Position numbers and translations under genes: made by a program. From Nematostella vectensis (lineage: Eukaryota > Cnidaria > Anthozoa > Actiniaria > Edwardsiidae), in assembly GCF_932526225.1 (NCBI RefSeq), contig NC_064034.1:188501-252500 (forward strand): a stretch of DNA of 64,000 nt, in the 5' to 3' direction. This document shows positions 62,594 to 64,000 of the stretch, in pieces. Numbering within the stretch: position 1 is the stretch's first letter; each line of letters starts with the position of its first letter. Below the pieces are notes generated by a model. It worked only from the letters and a program-made list of their open reading frames with translations, made no database searches and was not told where the DNA came from.

Positions 62594-63689
62594 ACATAGC
62601 ATGAGCACATCAAAGATGCTGAGAGTACATAAAAATGTCCCTATACCTTCTTTTTATGTCATGACACACCAAAAACAGTATAAATAAGTATCGATATTTA
62701 AAAAAATAAATAAAGAAAAAAAAATAGGCTATCAGCGGGAATCGAACCCGGGTAGCTGCGTTAGTAGTCAAGTGCCTGCAACGAAAGACTAACGTGGCAT
62801 TGCTGAAGGGAATTGTAATGAAAATTACTTTTAATACTATTGGTATCGTAAACTATCCCAAGCAAAGTCACCATCGGACTGGAGGTTACATTCGGGAAAA
62901 GCTTCAGGGTTACATTCGGGAATTTGTTTTACGAGTGTAACCTCCAAAAGGTTACAATCGATAATTTTTTTTTTCCGAATGTAAATTCCAAAAAGTAACA
63001 TTAGGAAAAAAAAACAGTATACTCGGAAAAAAAGGTATATCAATCTATCGAGCGCTATGCTCTATGTTAGAATCTACTTAATCAAGTTATCCAAGGAATC
63101 TAGTTAGTTCTTGTGTGCATAAAATATGTACAGGATCCTGAACATAGCATGAGCACATCAAAGATGCTGAGAGTACATAAAAATGTCCCTATACCTTCTT
63201 TTTATGTCATGACACACCAAAAACAGTATAAATAAGTATCGATATTTAAAAAAATAAATAAAGAAAAAAAAATAGGCTATCAGCGGGAATCGAACCCGGG
63301 TAGCTGCGTTAGTAGTCAAGTGCCTGCAACGAAAGACTAACGTGGCATTGCTGAAGGGAATTGTAATGAAAATTACTTTTAATACTATTGGTATCGTAAA
63401 CTATCCCAAGCAAAGTCACCATCGGACTGGAGGTTACATTCGGGAAAAGCTTCAGGGTTACATTCGGGAATTTGTTTTACGAGTGTAACCTCCAAAAGGT
63501 TACAATCGATAATTTTTTTTTTCCGAATGTAAATTCCAAAAAGTAACATTAGGAAAAAAAAACAGTATACTCGGAAAAAAAGGTATATCAATCTATCGAG
63601 CGCTATGCTCTATGTTAGAATCTACTTAATCAAGTTATCCAAGGAATCTAGTTAGTTCTTGTGTGCATAAAATATGTACAGGATCCTGA
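62594..63689 (-). repeat. Recently duplicated satellite 2 unit pair
   Basis: Two consecutive 548-bp units share AACATAGCATGAG, CCAAAAACAGTATAAATAAG and GGGTAGCTGCG and appear identical by eye, unlike their neighbours. Confidence 0.8.
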
Positions 63690-64000
63690 ACAAAGCATGA
63701 GCACATCAAAGATGCTGAGAGTACATAAAAATGTCCATATACCTTCTTTTTATGTCATGACACACCAAGAACAGTATAATTAAGTATTGATATTTAAAAA
63801 AAAAATAATAATGAAAAAAAATAGGCTATCAGCGGGAATCGAACCCAGGTCGCTGCGTTAGTAGTCAAGTGCCCGCAACGAAAGACTAACGTGGCATTGC
63901 TGAAGGGAATTGTAATGAAAATTACTTTTAATACTATTGGTATCGTAAACTATCCCAAGCAAAGTCACCATCGGACTGGAGGTTACATTCGGGAAAAGCT

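Larger units (their letters stand above)
51561..64000 (-). repeat. Satellite 2 tandem array, inverted, about 23 units
   Basis: Reverse-complement units of 545-548 bp. Landmark CATCAAAG ends at 51680, 52225, 52772, 53319, 53867, 54415, 54960, 55508, 56055, 56603, 57149, 57695, 58243, 58789, 59336, 59882, 60427, 60975, 61523, 62069, 62615, 63163 and 63711. Variants recur with longer spacing: TTTTGTTTCCG near 55315, 57500, 59140, 59685, 60780 and 62420; GGGTTAGTAG near 57293, 58931, 60568 and 62213. The array runs off the window. The 60- and 68-codon frames seen here are the same sequence as those in the left array and I do not call them genes. Confidence 0.97.

Noticed and set aside
1-64000. 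CENP-B box or telomeric repeats marking a centromere or telomere
   Set aside because: By eye I found no nTTCGnnnnAnnCGGGn match in either unit and no TTAGGG-type arrays. A motif scan could still find variants.
1-64000. CRISPR array or bacterial origin
   Set aside because: Units are hundreds to thousands of bases with no short-repeat/spacer pattern, and retroelements are of animal type.

Overview
The window is AT-rich, repeat-dominated eukaryotic DNA, most likely from an invertebrate animal. The evidence is two long-unit tandem satellites, a Ty3/Gypsy-type LTR retrotransposon, an L2/CR1-like LINE with a 2A-like NPGP motif, tRNA-like modules, and no host gene that I can recognise. I cannot name the species. 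The short ORFs that recur through the arrays begin at TTG or GTG in the copies I checked and follow the repeat unit; I do not regard them as genes.

Layout. (1) 1-43665: head-to-tail satellite 1, unit about 2.0 kb (range 1.65-2.06 kb), 18 near-complete units plus a truncated last one. Each unit has a GC-richer block ending in a Pol III B-box-like sequence and a T-run, and a 125-bp TIR-bounded insert resembling a MITE. (2) 8734-15743: a Ty3/Gypsy element, coding on the minus strand, inserted inside satellite unit 5. It has two 177-bp LTRs that look identical, open gag and pol frames, and a textbook -1 frameshift signal at the gag/pol overlap. Pol starts with a MYND-type zinc finger and ends in a repetitive acidic tail. 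(3) 43673-43695 and 47565-51220: satellite 2, unit about 547 bp, plus orientation, split after its first 23 bp by a LINE at 43696-47564. The LINE is decayed (stops and two frameshifts) and carries endonuclease, reverse transcriptase and an L2-like 3' end. (4) 51221-51560: a 340-bp piece of satellite 1. (5) 51561-64000: satellite 2 again, inverted, about 23 units, running off the window.

Each satellite 2 unit holds a 72-nt degenerate tRNA-like sequence with a B-box and a T-rich tract. The two satellites share no obvious overall sequence but share this B-box plus T-run design. The orientation switch of satellite 2 is marked by the satellite 1 fragment, and the left breakpoint lies inside the tRNA-like module. 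The most testable novelties are the Gypsy frameshift cassette with its MYND finger and the paired satellites with Pol III-like modules facing each other across a hinge.
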